In this document: positions 1-8,838 of the stretch, piece by piece | Numbering within the stretch: the first letter of the stretch is position 1 | Layout: each line of letters begins with the position of its first letter | Assembly (NCBI RefSeq): GCF_037094685.1 | Contig: NZ_CP146614.1 | Coordinates: forward strand, 1,240,001 to 1,304,000 | Length of the DNA: 64,000 bases | Reading direction: 5' to 3' | Source: Massilia sp. METH4 | Lineage (GTDB): Bacteria > Pseudomonadota > Gammaproteobacteria > Burkholderiales > Burkholderiaceae_D | The notes under the pieces: generated by a model | What the model saw: only the letters and a program-made list of their open reading frames with translations | What the model was told of the DNA's origin: nothing | Database searches by the model: none | Program-made: the position numbers and the translations under genes

Positions 1-3000
1 GCAGGTTACCGGCCGGGTCGAATGCGAACGTCTCCGTCAACCCCGGCTGCACGGCCGACAGCAGTTGCCCCAGCGGATCGTAGGTGTAGCGGATGCTCCC
101 GCGCACCTTGTCATCGATGTGCACCAGATTGCCGAAAAGGTCGTATTCGTAGTGCCGTTCGCGCAGGCGTTCACGGCCACGCTCGAGTGTGAAGCTGGAC
201 AGCCGCGATTGCGGATCGTAGCTGCGCCGCTCGGTGAGGCGTTCGCTGCCGCTACCCAGCTCGCGCACGACTTCGCGGTGCAGGTGATCGCGCTCCAGGT
301 CCACGATCGTTTTGCCATTCCACAGCGTGCCGTGCCAGTGGCCGCTGCCGTAGCGCAGGATGTCGATGCGGCGGCCGTTCGGCATGATCGTCTGGATGCG
401 GTTGCCCAGTTCATCGTAGGCGTGCGTCATCGCGAACGCCGCAATGGGCTCGACCTCCTGGCCGGGCAGCGGTGGCGGTCCGGGGGAGTACGCCATGCGT
501 TCGTCGATCAGTTGGCCCACGGCGTCATATAGGAAGCGGTTCTTGGCTTCGCGCGTGGACGTGGCGATCAGGCGGCCCAGCGGATCGTAGGCGTAGCGCA
601 CGGCGCCGTCGGTGGTGCTCTTCGCCAGCAGGCGGCCCAGCGGATCGCGGGCGAAGTCGGCGCGCACGCCGGCGCTTTCCGTGGCGACCAGGTGCCCGGC
701 GGCGCTGTAGACGTACTTCGTCACCTTGCCGTCGAAGCCCGTCTCGCTGGTCAGGCGGCCTTCGGCATCGTAGCTGAAGAAGTACGATTCGTCGTTGCCG
801 TTGATGAGCTCCGTCACGCGCAGCGCCTTGTCGTACCGGTAGCCCAGCCGCTGTTCCTTCGCATCGATGCGCTCGACCAGCAGCCCGTGCCCGTCGTAGC
901 GGTAGCGCATGCGCTGGCCCTTGGCGTCGGTGTGCGCCAGCAGGTTGCTGTCGGCATCGTAGTCGAAGCGCTCCGTCGTGCCGTCGGGCTGGATGATCTC
1001 CACGACGCGGCCGACGATGTCGTAGCGATAGGCGGTGACGTTGCCCATCGCGTCCACCTGCTCGGCCACGCGGTTGGCGGCGTCATAGCGGTAGCTCGAC
1101 GTAAAGCCGGAGCAGTCGGTGTACGAGGCCAGCCGGCCCGCGTCATCGTAGCCCAGGCGTTTCGTGCCGCCCTTCGCATCGGTCACCGTGACCAGGCGGC
1201 CCTTGTCGTCGTACGCATACCCCGTGCGGCGGCCCAGCGCGTCGGTGCGCTCAACCAGGCGGCCGGCGCCGTCGTAGCGGCTGTGCGTGGCGTGGCCCAG
1301 CGCGTCCGTCACCGTGACCGGCAGATTGGCGCTGTCGTAGTCGATCCGCGTGACGTGGCCCTGCGCGTCGGTGACGGTGACGAGGTTGCCGGCGGCATCG
1401 TAGGCGTAGCGGGTTTCGGCGCCGTCGGCGTCGATGTCGGCCAGCAGCATGCCGTCGCGGTCCCATGCGCGGCGGCCCAGCGAGCGCGGGCTGCCGTCGG
1501 AGCCGATGCGGCGCACCTTGGTCGCCAGCCAGTTGGCATCGAATGTGTATTCGAGCAAGCCGCCGTCCGGCTCGGTCACGCGCGTGGTGTCCTCGTCGAG
1601 GTAGGCGATGGCCACTTCGTTGCGGCCGTCCGCCGTCGTGGTGCGCACGGCGCGCGCCTGGTAGCTGTTGTGGATGCCGATCGGGTTGCGGGCGATCAGC
1701 GCCGCGTCGTCCAGCGCGATGCCGGCCCAGCGCTCGCGCAGGAAGGCGAGGCTTACCCAGTGCAGGCCGTGCGCGAAGCCGGAATATGTGGTGTAGCGCA
1801 CCAGCAGGTGGTGCTCGTAGCCGTAGGTACGCGACTGCCCGGCGATGGTGGTTTGTTCGACGAGGTCGCAGCGGCGCGGCAGGGCGTCGAAGGTGCCGGG
1901 TACGGCATCGGCCGGCGCCGGCGCGTCCGCCTCGTAGCGGTAGCGGGCGTGGCAGATGCGCGTGCCGTCCGGCAGTACCTGGTCGACCTGGCCGATGCGT
2001 GGCGCGGAGGGCCGGTCTTCTTCCAGTTCGGCGGGCAGCCAGGCGTCGCGCAGGGCTTCGATCGTCAGGCCGTCGTCGGTGCGCACGCGCAGCAGTACTT
2101 CGCCGGGGCGGGCGTCGTGGTGCCGCTCGATGGTGATGCCGGTGCCGTCGCGTTCCGCACGGCGGGCGAGATAGAAGCGGCGGGTGCGCACCGGGTCGCC
2201 CGGCTTTTTCATGGCGTTCACGCCATCGTAGCCGTGCGGCAGCCAGCCGTCCGGGCCGGCATCGAAGGTGTCCGTGCTGCCGTCGCGCCAGATCAGCGTG
2301 AACCGCGCTTCGCTGTCGCGGCGCAGGATGAAGCCTTCGCCGCGGTGGTCGTGCTGCTCGCCCGGCGCCAGCGCGGGCAGGCGCAGCGCGCGGCCGCTCG
2401 CTTCATGGTAGACCGTGCCTTGTGCGCAAACGGAGATCGAACTCGTATAGGGCGTGGCCCAGCGGGCGCCCAGCAGGCCCCAGTCTTCCGTCTCGGAACC
2501 CGAGCGGTAGACGCGGGTCCAGTCCAGCGGCGTGGGGCCGTCCAGCACGAAGTCGGTCTGCGGCAGGATTTCCTCGCCGGTGCCGAAGTGCACCGGGTGC
2601 GCGCTTTTGACGCTCTTGCCGCCCGGTGCGCCATCCTTCGGGCAGCAATCGGATGGCTTGTCGTTCTTCGGCGGCTTGTCCTGCTTGATCTTGCCGCCGT
2701 CGTGGCCATCCTTGTCGTTGCCTGCCTTGGCGGGCGGCCTGGCCGGCGGCTTCGGCGTCTTGCCCGGCACGCCCTTGCGGCCTTTGAGCAGTCCCTTCAA
2801 CCAGCCGCCCGCCCCACCCAGCTTGTTCAGGCCGATGTTCTCGGCAGCGCTCCAGGCCATGTCGCCCAGCGCGCCTGCCACGTCGGGCATCTTGCCCGTC
2901 AAGACCATGTCGGCCGCGTTGTCCAGCAACGTAGCCGTGGCATCGGTCGCATAGCCGGCCCCTGTCGCCACGCCACCGGCAGTACGGCCGATGGTGCCGC

Positions 3001-3613
3001 CGGCCACCACCACGGCGCCCGGTGCGGCGCCGACGCCGGTAGCGACCATGACTCCGCCCGCGGCCATGGCCACCGTGCTGCCTACGGCCACCTTGCCGCC
3101 GACATCCATCGCATCCTGTCCCAGCTCGTGCATGTCGGCCGACACATTGTCCTTGTAATACTGCGCAGCGTCCTTCGCGCCCTCGGCGATCATGTCGCCG
3201 AGCTTTTGCAGGCGGCTGCGCGGCGGCTTCACGCCGCGCTCGTAGATGCGGCCGATGGTGTTGCGGTTGTTCATCCACACGAGGCGCGATTCCTGCACCG
3301 TCTGCGCGCCGTTGGCGCCCTTCGTGGAGCTGTTCCCCTGCGTTTCCACCTTCTTCAGGTTGGTGCCGCTCTTGATGCCGCCCACTGTGCCGCGCTCGTC
3401 GCCCTTCACGGCCGGGATGAAGCTGCGGCCGTGCAGGAGCACCGGCTCGCCGTGCGTCTTCACGTTCGAGGATACCGATTGCGCGTCGGCGAATTCGCCG
3501 GTGATCGTGTAGGGGATCGGTACGACGCTGCTGCCCACCGGGGTCTTGCAGATGTCGGGAACCATGCTGACGCAGTAGAAGCGCTTCGATTTCGTGACTG
3601 TTTCGTTGGCCAT
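1..3613 (-). CDS. PAAR-like (DUF4150) / Rhs-repeat type VI secretion effector, partial
   Basis: Rhs/YD-repeat polymorphic toxin carried on a VgrG spike. The frame stays open from the ATG at 3613 to the window edge (at least 1204 residues), so the C-terminal toxin and any immunity gene lie outside. Residues about 15-110 form a DUF4150 PAAR-like tip. Residues about 145-205 are Gly/Ala-rich and hydrophobic, as in Rhs N-termini that bind EagR chaperones. A Pro/Lys/Gly linker follows, then an Rhs start region containing PVHFGTGEE. From about residue 630 there are many YD repeats (YDAAGNLV, YDGAGRLVE, YDPLGRL), and the last readable residues are FDPAGNL. The gene follows the DUF2169 gene by 15 bp. 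The family role (contact-dependent killing of competitors) is known; the toxin type here cannot be read. Confidence 0.9.
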   Translation of the reverse strand, partial: MANETVTKSKRFYCVSMVPDICKTPVGSSVVPIPYTITGEFADAQSVSSNVKTHGEPVLLHGRSFIPAVKGDERGTVGGIKSGTNLKKVETQGNSSTKGANGAQTVQESRLVWMNNRNTIGRIYERGVKPPRSRLQKLGDMIAEGAKDAAQYYKDNVSADMHELGQDAMDVGGKVAVGSTVAMAAGGVMVATGVGAAPGAVVVAGGTIGRTAGGVATGAGYATDATATLLDNAADMVLTGKMPDVAGALGDMAWSAAENIGLNKLGGAGGWLKGLLKGRKGVPGKTPKPPARPPAKAGNDKDGHDGGKIKQDKPPKNDKPSDCCPKDGAPGGKSVKSAHPVHFGTGEEILPQTDFVLDGPTPLDWTRVYRSGSETEDWGLLGARWATPYTSSISVCAQGTVYHEASGRALRLPALAPGEQHDHRGEGFILRRDSEARFTLIWRDGSTDTFDAGPDGWLPHGYDGVNAMKKPGDPVRTRRFYLARRAERDGTGITIERHHDARPGEVLLRVRTDDGLTIEALRDAWLPAELEEDRPSAPRIGQVDQVLPDGTRICHARYRYEADAPAPADAVPGTFDALPRRCDLVEQTTIAGQSRTYGYEHHLLVRYTTYSGFAHGLHWVSLAFLRERWAGIALDDAALIARNPIGIHNSYQARAVRTTTADGRNEVAIAYLDEDTTRVTEPDGGLLEYTFDANWLATKVRRIGSDGSPRSLGRRAWDRDGMLLADIDADGAETRYAYDAAGNLVTVTDAQGHVTRIDYDSANLPVTVTDALGHATHSRYDGAGRLVERTDALGRRTGYAYDDKGRLVTVTDAKGGTKRLGYDDAGRLASYTDCSGFTSSYRYDAANRVAEQVDAMGNVTAYRYDIVGRVVEIIQPDGTTERFDYDADSNLLAHTDAKGQRMRYRYDGHGLLVERIDAKEQRLGYRYDKALRVTELINGNDESYFFSYDAEGRLTSETGFDGKVTKYVYSAAGHLVATESAGVRADFARDPLGRLLAKSTTDGAVRYAYDPLGRLIATSTREAKNRFLYDAVGQLIDERMAYSPGPPPLPGQEVEPIAAFAMTHAYDELGNRIQTIMPNGRRIDILRYGSGHWHGTLWNGKTIVDLERDHLHREVVRELGSGSERLTERRSYDPQSRLSSFTLERGRERLRERHYEYDLFGNLVHIDDKVRGSIRYTYDPLGQLLSAVQPGLTETFAFDPAGNL

Positions 3614-3628
3614 GTCGGTCAGTGGGAA

Positions 3629-5059
3629 TCAGGCGGGGACGCCTTGCGGCGCGTCGTCAACGGTGTTGTCCGGGTCGTTCAGGAGCTCCAGGCGGCGCAG
3701 CTGCTCGGGCGTGGTGGCATGCAGCAGGCGTGCGTCGGTGAACTGGCCGTCGGCCACGATGCAGAGGCGCCAGGTCAGTTCCACCGTTCCCGCCAGGGTA
3801 TCGATCAGCACCGTGTCGATGGCTAGCGGCGTGGCGGCCACGGTCCCGTCGTCGCCCGCCGCCAGCACGAACAGCGCTTGTTGCGGCAAGCCGAACGCCA
3901 GCACGCTGTTGCCGCCGGCATCGGTGCGCACGGCCGGCGCATCGTGCGGCATCAGATTGACCAGGATGAAGCGCTCCTTGCCGTCCAGGTGGTCGCACTG
4001 CTGGTCCTTTGGTGCGCCATTCCAGTAGGCGAAGTCGAAATCGGGAGGCAGGCGCGGCACGTCGTCGGGGCCATAGGATGCCTTGCCGTCCACCGTGCCG
4101 ACGTACTCCCTGCGCGGCAGCCATGCCCGCCCCAGGTAGCCGAAGCCGGCCGGCACCAGCTCGGCCTTGCCACGGCTGCACGCGCGGAACAGGTCGGCGG
4201 TGATTGGCGCATGCGGATACTCGATCTGCGGTGCCGGCAGGCTCGCCGGCCGGGTGGCGTCCAGGTACCACGCGGGAGCATGACCTTTGCCGGCAGGGTT
4301 GGCCTGGCAAGCGTCGTGCGCGATCGGCGCAGCAGCCAGGTCGCCGTATTGCGCCAGCTGATCCTCGCCCAGACGCGCATCCGCCGGCACCCGTTCGGCC
4401 ACCGCGCTGTCCCGGGCGACAATCACCTCCCCGCCCTGTGCGTATTCGTAGCGCACTGGCACGCGCAGGATCGGCTCTGGCTCCGTCAGCTTCCACGGCA
4501 GCATGCGCAGCATCCCGGCGCGTCGCTGCAATTCGCGGTTGCCGGTCACATGCAGCACCTTGTCGATGATCCGCCGGCCCGGCACCATGTGCTTCGCAGC
4601 CTGTTCCACTTCGACGCGCCAGCGCTCCTGGGCTTCCTGCGACACCGGCAGGAAGGGATTGAGCGGGCGCGGCGGCTCAGGCACGGGGGCCGGCTGGTCA
4701 GGATATTGCACCCGCAGGGCGACCGGGAAGACGGCCGCCGCGCGCCCGCCCGGCGCATGCGCGTCGCCGACGACGATCACGTCGCAGCGCGGCTTGTAAG
4801 GCGCGAGATCGCTTTCGGCGCGCACGCTGCGCTCGATGTCGTCGTCGTAATGGTGGTCCTGCTGGTACAGCGGCGCGGGCGGGTCGAGCGGCACGAGCGC
4901 GGCCAGTCCATCGTTGTCGCACGGGCCGAACCGGTAGCCGGTCTTGGCGACGATGACGTGGAACGGCACGTCGTGCTGGTCCAGCGTATCGAAGTGCAAC
5001 GCGTCGAACGGCGTGTCGTTCCTGAACCGCAGGGACGGGATTTCCGGCAGTACGCCCAT
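3629..5059 (-). CDS. DUF2169 domain protein, T6SS cargo accessory
   Basis: A 476-residue DUF2169 protein beginning MGVLPEIPSLRF. Such genes usually lie between vgrG and PAAR or Rhs effector genes, and are thought to act as adaptors that help load the effector on the spike; the biochemical mechanism is not shown by the sequence. No signal peptide or membrane segment is visible, so it should be cytoplasmic. The ATG at 5059 is chosen because AAGG sits five bases upstream and the vgrG stop codon is at 5061-5063, which suggests translational coupling. An in-frame extension further upstream would run into vgrG and is low-complexity Arg/Ser. The Rhs gene starts 15 bp after its stop. Confidence 0.85.
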   Translation of the reverse strand: MGVLPEIPSLRFRNDTPFDALHFDTLDQHDVPFHVIVAKTGYRFGPCDNDGLAALVPLDPPAPLYQQDHHYDDDIERSVRAESDLAPYKPRCDVIVVGDAHAPGGRAAAVFPVALRVQYPDQPAPVPEPPRPLNPFLPVSQEAQERWRVEVEQAAKHMVPGRRIIDKVLHVTGNRELQRRAGMLRMLPWKLTEPEPILRVPVRYEYAQGGEVIVARDSAVAERVPADARLGEDQLAQYGDLAAAPIAHDACQANPAGKGHAPAWYLDATRPASLPAPQIEYPHAPITADLFRACSRGKAELVPAGFGYLGRAWLPRREYVGTVDGKASYGPDDVPRLPPDFDFAYWNGAPKDQQCDHLDGKERFILVNLMPHDAPAVRTDAGGNSVLAFGLPQQALFVLAAGDDGTVAATPLAIDTVLIDTLAGTVELTWRLCIVADGQFTDARLLHATTPEQLRRLELLNDPDNTVDDAPQGVPA

Positions 5060-5060
5060 G

Positions 5061-7217
5061 TCAGCCTTGCGGGTTGATGTCGACATCGTCGCCGTGCACC
5101 TCGACCTTCTTCGAGCCGCGCAGGATGATTTCCTTGCCCGATATCTCGATGCGGCCATCCTTGCGCATCACGAAGGTGCTGTCGCCGACCTCGATCCGGA
5201 ATTCGTCCCCCGCCGTAAACGAAATCTTCTGGCCGACCATGACGGTCTTGGACAGGCCCACTTCCTCGGCCTGCATGAGGGCGACGGTGGTGTTCATGGC
5301 GCCGCCCACGCTCGTCTGGTAGGCGCCGCCGATCGTCAGCATCTTGGCCAGCGCCACCGTTTCCGTCTTGACCTTGCCGATCACCACGTGCCGGCTGCCG
5401 CCGATGCTCACGTTCTCCTCGGCGCCCACGTCTTCGGTGCGGTTCTTGCCGATGCTGATCGTTTCATTGCCGCCCACGTTCTCGGTGCGGTTGGCGCCGA
5501 TCGTGATCTTCTCGTTCTGCCCGACCTGCTCCGTGCGGTCGCGCTTGATATGACTGTTCTCGTCGCGGTCGATGGTCTTGCGGCGGTCGTTGCCCACCCA
5601 CTTGTCCTCATCGTGCTCCACTTCGGTCAACTGGTCTTTTTCCGCGTGCAGCCAGAGCTGCTCCGCGCCCTTCTTGTCCTCGAAGCGGATGGCGTTGGCG
5701 TTCTCGTACGCGCCGCCCGGCGTCGAGCGCGAGAGGATGCCACTTTGCGTCTTGTTGGCCGGCAGCGGCCAGGGCGGCATCGTGTCCGCATTCGGAACCA
5801 TGCCGGTGATGATCGGCCGGTCCGGATTCCCGTCGAGGAATTGAACGATCACTTCGGAGCCGATGCGCGGGATCGACGTCATGCCGAAGTTGGCACCGGC
5901 CCACGCGGTGGCCACGCGAATCCAGGTCGAGCTGCGGTCGTCGGACTGGCCGGCCCGGTCCCAGTGGAACTGCACGCGCACGCGGCCATACTCGTCGGTG
6001 AAGATTTCTTCTCCGCTCGGGCCGACCACGATGGCCGTCTGCAGGCCGTACACCTTCGTTTCCGTGCTGTTGAAGCCGCGGCCCGGGCGCCATGGCACCT
6101 TGTTGCGGCTGCAGGTGATGCGATTGGCGTAATGGGACGCCGCATCGGAGCCGTCCTGGAGGTTGTTGCTGGCGGTATGGTGCGCGTCGACGATGAGGAA
6201 ATCCAGGTCTTCCCCCGCGCCGCCATCGAAGTGGCCGCTGAGGGTAAACCGGCGGCCCGGCTGCGCCGTGCGGTCGTTGCCGTAGCCTTCGAAGTACTTG
6301 CCGCTCGCCTCGATTTCCTCGGAGCGGATGCGCGCCTGGGACTCGCCGTCATCGTTGTTCTTGAAACCGTACGCGCCCGCATATGCATAGGTCTCAATGC
6401 GCAGCACGTCGCCCTGCTCGTTGATCGAAGGGACATCGACGACGGCGGGGCGCGGCTTCTTGAAGTCGTAGCTCGACAGCGCCACGCTGGCGGGCACGAG
6501 GCGGCGCACTGCCATCCATTTCTGCAGGCCGTCGTCTTCCATGCTGCCCGCTTCGCCCTGGAACGGAATGTCCGGCCGCGCGCCTTCGATGACCGGCGAT
6601 TGCACGGAATCGTCCGAGAGGATCAGCGTATGGCCGTCGGCATTGTGCTCATAGCGGTAATGCCAGCCCAGCTGCTCCCAGCGGCGGTGCAGGTAGTTGT
6701 AGTCGGATTCGTCGTACTGGCAGGCGAACGTGATGGCCGGATCGTCGCCATTGATCCGCAGCTCGGCGGTGGCCACCTGGTAGTCGGCGAAGATTTCCTC
6801 CGTCTGTTCGCGCACCGTCTTGTCGTGGAACAGGTAGTTGTCGCGGCGCAGGCGGAGGTAGGCCAGCCATGGAGCCAGCACCATCCGGTAGAACACCAGG
6901 GCGCCATCGCTGCCGTCACGCTGGAACTCGAACACGTAGCCGTTGAAGTAGCGGATGCTGCCGTCCTCGCGCACGAGCTCGACGGTCACCATCTTGCCCT
7001 GCACATCCTTCAGGGCGATATCGGCATCGTTCGACACCACCTCCACCACGAAGCGGAAATCGCGCGATAGGCCTTCGCTGGCGTCGAGACGGTTGGCCAG
7101 CATGAGCGCTTCCGGGCCGTCCTCGTTGGGGAAATTCAGGCGCAGCAGGCGATTATGCTGGCGCAGCTTGCTCAATAACTGGAAGCCGGCGGTGGCTATC
7201 GTGTCCATCTGTGTCAT
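5061..7217 (-). CDS. vgrG: type VI secretion spike protein VgrG (TssI)
   Basis: A 718-residue VgrG, the trimeric puncturing spike of the type VI secretion tube. The N-terminal half resembles phage gp27/GPD (NRLDASEGLSRDFRF near residue 45). A gp5-like OB fold follows around residues 395-470 (DEYGRVRVQFHWDR, GSEVIVQFLDGNPDRP). The C-terminal third is a beta-helical needle with repeats such as NRTENVGGNETISIG and EDVGAEENVSIGG. It ends in HGDDVDINPQG without an added effector domain, so it probably delivers the downstream Rhs protein. The start is uncertain: ATG at 7217 is used, ATG at 7208 and an in-frame start at 7253 are alternatives, and none has a strong ribosome site. No structural tss genes are present, so this is an orphan vgrG island. 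Confidence 0.93.
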   Translation of the reverse strand: MTQMDTIATAGFQLLSKLRQHNRLLRLNFPNEDGPEALMLANRLDASEGLSRDFRFVVEVVSNDADIALKDVQGKMVTVELVREDGSIRYFNGYVFEFQRDGSDGALVFYRMVLAPWLAYLRLRRDNYLFHDKTVREQTEEIFADYQVATAELRINGDDPAITFACQYDESDYNYLHRRWEQLGWHYRYEHNADGHTLILSDDSVQSPVIEGARPDIPFQGEAGSMEDDGLQKWMAVRRLVPASVALSSYDFKKPRPAVVDVPSINEQGDVLRIETYAYAGAYGFKNNDDGESQARIRSEEIEASGKYFEGYGNDRTAQPGRRFTLSGHFDGGAGEDLDFLIVDAHHTASNNLQDGSDAASHYANRITCSRNKVPWRPGRGFNSTETKVYGLQTAIVVGPSGEEIFTDEYGRVRVQFHWDRAGQSDDRSSTWIRVATAWAGANFGMTSIPRIGSEVIVQFLDGNPDRPIITGMVPNADTMPPWPLPANKTQSGILSRSTPGGAYENANAIRFEDKKGAEQLWLHAEKDQLTEVEHDEDKWVGNDRRKTIDRDENSHIKRDRTEQVGQNEKITIGANRTENVGGNETISIGKNRTEDVGAEENVSIGGSRHVVIGKVKTETVALAKMLTIGGAYQTSVGGAMNTTVALMQAEEVGLSKTVMVGQKISFTAGDEFRIEVGDSTFVMRKDGRIEISGKEIILRGSKKVEVHGDDVDINPQG

Positions 7218-7303
7218 GAGTGTCCGTGTGGCGGCGCGGCGTGAGTCGCCCATTCGGGACGCGCGCCCGCGTGAATACGTTCGATATGCAAGTGGCCTGA
7301 GTC

Positions 7304-7322
7304 AAGCAACGCTTGAGCCAGG
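7304..7322 (-). promoter_or_regulatory. candidate sigma-54 promoter for the vgrG module
   Basis: Read on the minus strand, the sequence is CCTGGCTCAAGCGTTGCTTG. It has the GG-N10-GC spacing of -24/-12 promoters, with TGGC and TTGCT matching the consensus while the ACG after TGGC is replaced. It lies about 90 bp before the vgrG start. It overlaps an imperfect inverted repeat (7294-7307 and 7311-7324, 12 of 14 bases paired), so it may instead be a hairpin. RpoN control of T6SS genes is known in other bacteria; here it is inferred from the motif only. Confidence 0.35.
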
Positions 7323-7508
7323 CCACATTATAAACAAGATAACACCGGAAAATACCGCCTGGATGAGTTCTATTTAATCGGCAGCATATTGCTTATCAGC
7401 CTCGATTCACCCGCGAGATATTGCTAGCAAAATGCAAGCCATTAAAATCATCGATAAAGATAAAATCTGGAAAATATTTATGACTCCCAGAAACAGACGG
7501 CACAATTA

Positions 7509-7610
7509 AGAGCGCCTAACAAACCCGCAGGGCAAGGCGCGACGTCGAAGACAGTACACCTGTACGGCGAGACGCTGCAACGCAGCCATGGGGGTTTTGT
7601 CAGGCGCTCT
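7509..7610. repeat. MITE-like palindromic intergenic element, about 102 bp
   Basis: The ends are near-perfect inverted repeats (AGAGCGCCTAACAAACCC at 7509-7526 against the complement of 7592-7610, one mismatch and one indel). The interior has a small perfect palindrome GTACA-CC-TGTAC. No open frame is carried. It lies in the roughly 400-bp gap between vgrG and the TraB/GumN gene; the remainder (7325-7508) is AT-rich with nothing recognisable. It looks like a non-autonomous dispersed repeat. The copy number cannot be judged from one copy. Confidence 0.6.
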
Positions 7611-7626
7611 AAATGCCGGGGCCCTG

Positions 7627-8634
7627 TCATTCCGGCTGTTCGACGCTGTATCCCTTCGCCTGCAGCTCGGCCAGATAGCCATCCTTGGCGAGGATATGCT
7701 TCAGGTGCAGCAGGGCGAACGTGGTCTTGTTGCTGGCCAATGCCTTCTCGGCGGCACCGATCCAGGCCGCGCGCATCTTCGTGTCGATACCGCCGAAGCC
7801 CCGTTCCTGCATGATCTTGCTGTTCTGTATCGCGTTCAGGCAGGCCGATTCCTGCTCGGAGAAATCGAGCGCGCGGATGCCCTCGATGTCGCCTTTCGCC
7901 CAGGCGTTGGCCCGGGCACGCAAGGCATCCAGGTCGGTTTCCAGGCGCTCGATCGTTTTCGTGAAGCAGGCGACGTCTTCCAGCGGCGTTTTCTTGAATT
8001 CCCTGACTGTCTTGATGGGGCTGTCCAGTTCCATGTCGACCTTGGTGGACGTGACTTTCACCTTGTTCTGCCTGGCGATCTCGGTGATCTTTTCATCCAG
8101 ATGGAGGCGCTTCGACAGGCCGGCGGCGGCCATGGCCTTGTCCGTCAAGGTGCCGGCCGCGAACAGCGGACGCTTGCGTTCGAAATCGTCGTCGTCCTTC
8201 AGGTATCGCTTGCGCAGCGCCAGCCAGCGGGCATGGGTTCCCGGTGGCAGCAGGTCGCTCAATACCTTGCCGTCCGGGTTATTCTCCACGCCGATCATGA
8301 ACGGCAGCACGGTGAGGCTGCGGAACCAGCCCATGCCCAGCTGGGCGGAGGGCTCGGTGATCACTTCCTGCGATTTCGCGACGATGGACTCCACCTTCTG
8401 GGAGCGCCATTCCATATTCTTCGGCAGCGGGGCATAGGTGCCGAAGACCCACAGCACGTGATCGTCCTTCGTGACCTTCCACAGGCCAGGGCCGGGCCGC
8501 TGGCCGACCACGAGGATCTGCTCCGGCGCGGCTTCGGGGTTTTCGACAGGGGTTTCAACGGGGATGTCGCTCTGGGCAAGCGCCTGGGTGGCGATCAGGG
8601 ACAAGTACAGCGCGGGGATAAGGCGACGGAACAT
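7627..8634 (-). CDS. TraB/GumN family protein, exported
   Basis: A 335-residue protein of the TraB/GumN family, which has a Tiki-like metalloprotease-type fold; the activity of bacterial members is mostly unproven. A signal peptide (MFRRLIPALYLSLIATQALAQ) starts the protein, so it is probably periplasmic. The family feature LWKVTKDDHVLWVFGTYAPLP replaces the usual LW-G-HLG motif, and the second motif keeps GFGGIDTKMRAAW and FALLHLKHIL near the C-terminus. The HLG histidine of canonical members seems replaced by FGTY, so activity may be altered. The ATG at 8634 is supported by AGGAG five bases upstream. It is a single gene, preceded by the MITE-like element at its 3' side and divergent from the hydrolase gene. 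Confidence 0.75.
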   Translation of the reverse strand: MFRRLIPALYLSLIATQALAQSDIPVETPVENPEAAPEQILVVGQRPGPGLWKVTKDDHVLWVFGTYAPLPKNMEWRSQKVESIVAKSQEVITEPSAQLGMGWFRSLTVLPFMIGVENNPDGKVLSDLLPPGTHARWLALRKRYLKDDDDFERKRPLFAAGTLTDKAMAAAGLSKRLHLDEKITEIARQNKVKVTSTKVDMELDSPIKTVREFKKTPLEDVACFTKTIERLETDLDALRARANAWAKGDIEGIRALDFSEQESACLNAIQNSKIMQERGFGGIDTKMRAAWIGAAEKALASNKTTFALLHLKHILAKDGYLAELQAKGYSVEQPE

Positions 8635-8838
8635 CTGGACTCCTGCTGTTATTGGAATGGGCGCGATCTCTGGCGGACCGGCGGCGCAGGTCATCATATT
8701 GCAAAAGAATGAAGAAAAGATAAAGATTCCGGCCGCTGCGTCATGGCGGTGATTGAAAGCATATTTGAGGAGGCGTTGGGGGTGCGGCATGGCAAAATGC
8801 GCAGGCACCCGACAATTCATTCGCTTCTCGCAAATCAG

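Noticed and set aside
1..2600. Repeated GATCGTAGGC-like segments in the Rhs gene as possible recombination repeats
   Set aside because: They are the coding form of YD repeats on the minus strand and diverge as expected for protein repeats.
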